This document shows, one piece after another, positions 63,109-64,000 of a stretch of 64,000 bases of DNA. This DNA comes from Planctomyces sp. SH-PL14 (GTDB taxonomy: Bacteria; Planctomycetota; Planctomycetia; Planctomycetales; Planctomycetaceae), in contig NZ_CP011270.1 of assembly GCF_001610835.1 (NCBI RefSeq), positions 6,900,001-6,964,000 on the forward strand. Reading direction: 5' to 3'. The position numbers and the translations under genes are program-made. Below the pieces are notes generated by a model. That model worked only from the letters and a program-made list of their open reading frames with translations. It was not told the DNA's origin and made no database searches. Every line of letters starts with the position of its first letter. The first letter of the stretch is position 1.

Positions 63109-63592
63109 GGCGAACTCCTTGATTTTCGCCGTCCCGCCTCAGATGCCGATCCCGACCGGTGCATGGAAGGGATGGGGGGGCACAGACGAAAATCCTTCGC
63201 TTTCGAAGTAATCGGCGTTCACTTTGGGGAACTTGATCCGATTCCGCGGATTCGTCGCAAGAATCCGGAATTTGCGAAGGGGCCGACCGAGCCCGATACG
63301 ACAGTCGGAGAAACCGAAGCGGGTGCGTAACCCTGGAGTTCCAGGGAACTTGGAAGGCGCATCTTGCGTGGCGACCCTGCCGGCGTAGAATTTCTTTTGC
63401 GCGGCGGCGGATAGACGCATTCGCGGAAACGCGCCATTCCCATTCATTGTCACTATTCAACCATCTGGTGCGGACGGATTTGCGTGAGCTTGAATCACGC
63501 GGTCCGGTTTTGACCGCCGATGGAGCGAGATGTGCGTTCCTGTTGTTGCAGCGACGGGAGAACGCGCTCCCACCTTCCGAGGAGCTGGTCTG
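63109..63592. other. Divergent intergenic region, no gene seen
   Basis: This 484-bp spacer lies between the Cys/Pro-rich gene and the helix-turn-helix gene. It is less G+C-rich around 63180-63320 than its flanks, as expected for promoters. A small hairpin (GCGTGA...TCACGC near 63490) is visible. Short frames on both strands show no family features. Confidence 0.45.
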
Positions 63593-64000
63593 ATGACGCA
63601 GAAGAAGTATCTGAGCCTCGAAGAGGCGGCGGAACGGGTGGGACTTTCGCGCGACGAAGTCATGCGGCTCCGGGAAAAGGGAGACCTCCGCGGCTTCGCC
63701 GACCGCGGCACGTGGAAATTCAAATTTGAGGACGTCGAGGAACTGGCCCGCCGCCGGCAGGCCAATTCCGATCCGGACCTGCCGTTCCTCGTCGACGATC
63801 CGGAGTCTGGCTCCGCCCTGTCGATCTCGGAGGATGAGCTGGGCGAGCAGCCCACGATCATCCGCGGCGGAAAGAAGGACGACAGCGACATCAAGCTCGA
63901 ATCGGGCGACGTCCACGGCTCGTGGACCAAGAAGAGCCAGATGGATTCGGACAGCGATATCAACCTCACCAAGGAGTGGGGATCGGGCAAGCCGCTGCCG
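63593..64000 (+). CDS. Helix-turn-helix domain protein (3' end beyond window)
   Basis: The frame is open from an ATG with GAGGAG 8 nt upstream to the window edge (136 residues). Residues 5-50 resemble a MerR/excisionase-type helix-turn-helix: YLSLEEAAERVGLSRDEVMRL, then KGDLRGFADRGTWKF, then FEDVEELARRRQ. An acidic region follows, with the recurring unit SDxDI (DDSDIKL, SDSDINL). The HTH may act as a protein- or DNA-binding module. C-terminus unknown. Confidence 0.85.
   Translation, partial: MTQKKYLSLEEAAERVGLSRDEVMRLREKGDLRGFADRGTWKFKFEDVEELARRRQANSDPDLPFLVDDPESGSALSISEDELGEQPTIIRGGKKDDSDIKLESGDVHGSWTKKSQMDSDSDINLTKEWGSGKPLP

Overview
The window looks like a chromosome segment of a Planctomycetota bacterium. 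The G+C content is high, with third positions saturated in G/C. Secreted proteins are Cys- or Pro-rich with atypical lipoboxes (APGC, LPGC). There are small Flp-like pilins, a Tat-exported DUF3500 protein, an FG-GAP protein and a complete Gram-negative-type flagellar basal body with L- and P-rings (FlgH, FlgI). No phage, plasmid, integrase, IS element or CRISPR array was seen. The phylum is inferred from gene content, not from a database match.

Layout. 1-5.1 kb: a truncated Cys-rich secreted protein, two convergent Flp-pilin-like genes, a HEXXH peptidase, moaC and a PH-domain membrane protein. 5.3-20.4 kb: an NtrC-type regulator, methionine aminopeptidase, a degenerate Gfo/Idh/MocA-like protein, the paralogues pabB and trpE, an ABC-2 permease, a TIM-barrel isomerase-like protein, a Tat/DUF3500 protein, a lone T2SS F-domain protein, galM and a zinc peptidase. 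20.7-50.4 kb: flagellar genes in four transcription blocks. Block 1 (minus) is flgB-flgC-fliE-fliF-fliG-fliH-fliI-fliJ-motE-like-fliQ-fliR-flhB. Block 2 (minus) is fliN-fliO-small CxC protein-two lipoproteins. Block 3 (plus) is flgF-flgG-flgA-flgH-flgI-flgJ(N)-flgN-flgK-flgL plus a short HDOD-like gene. Block 4 (plus) is fliL-fliM-fliP-flhA. An HDOD-GGDEF protein lies between blocks 1 and 2. 50.8-64 kb: gcvPB, a GT39-like glycosyltransferase, tRNA-Leu(CAG), an FG-GAP protein, a Wza-type polysaccharide export protein, lipoproteins, class II fructose-bisphosphate aldolase, a four-helix membrane protein, a Cys/Pro-rich secreted protein and the start of a helix-turn-helix protein.

Together the flagellar blocks encode the export gate (FliP/Q/R, FlhA, FlhB, FliO), the export ATPase set (FliH/I/J), the MS- and C-rings (FliF/G/M/N), rod, P- and L-rings, and the hook-filament junction. 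Stator (MotA/B), hook (FlgE/FlgD/FliK), flagellin, cap and sigma-28 genes are not in the window.

The most unusual feature is a family of nine interspersed, non-coding elements of about 290-325 bp. Each has a conserved head and tail, two inverted arms and several hairpins. Seven of the nine have their head just after a stop codon in the sense orientation, and four fill the gap between convergent genes almost to the base. They could be a MITE-like element that settles at gene ends, a mobile or amplified bidirectional terminator, or a structured 3'-UTR RNA.
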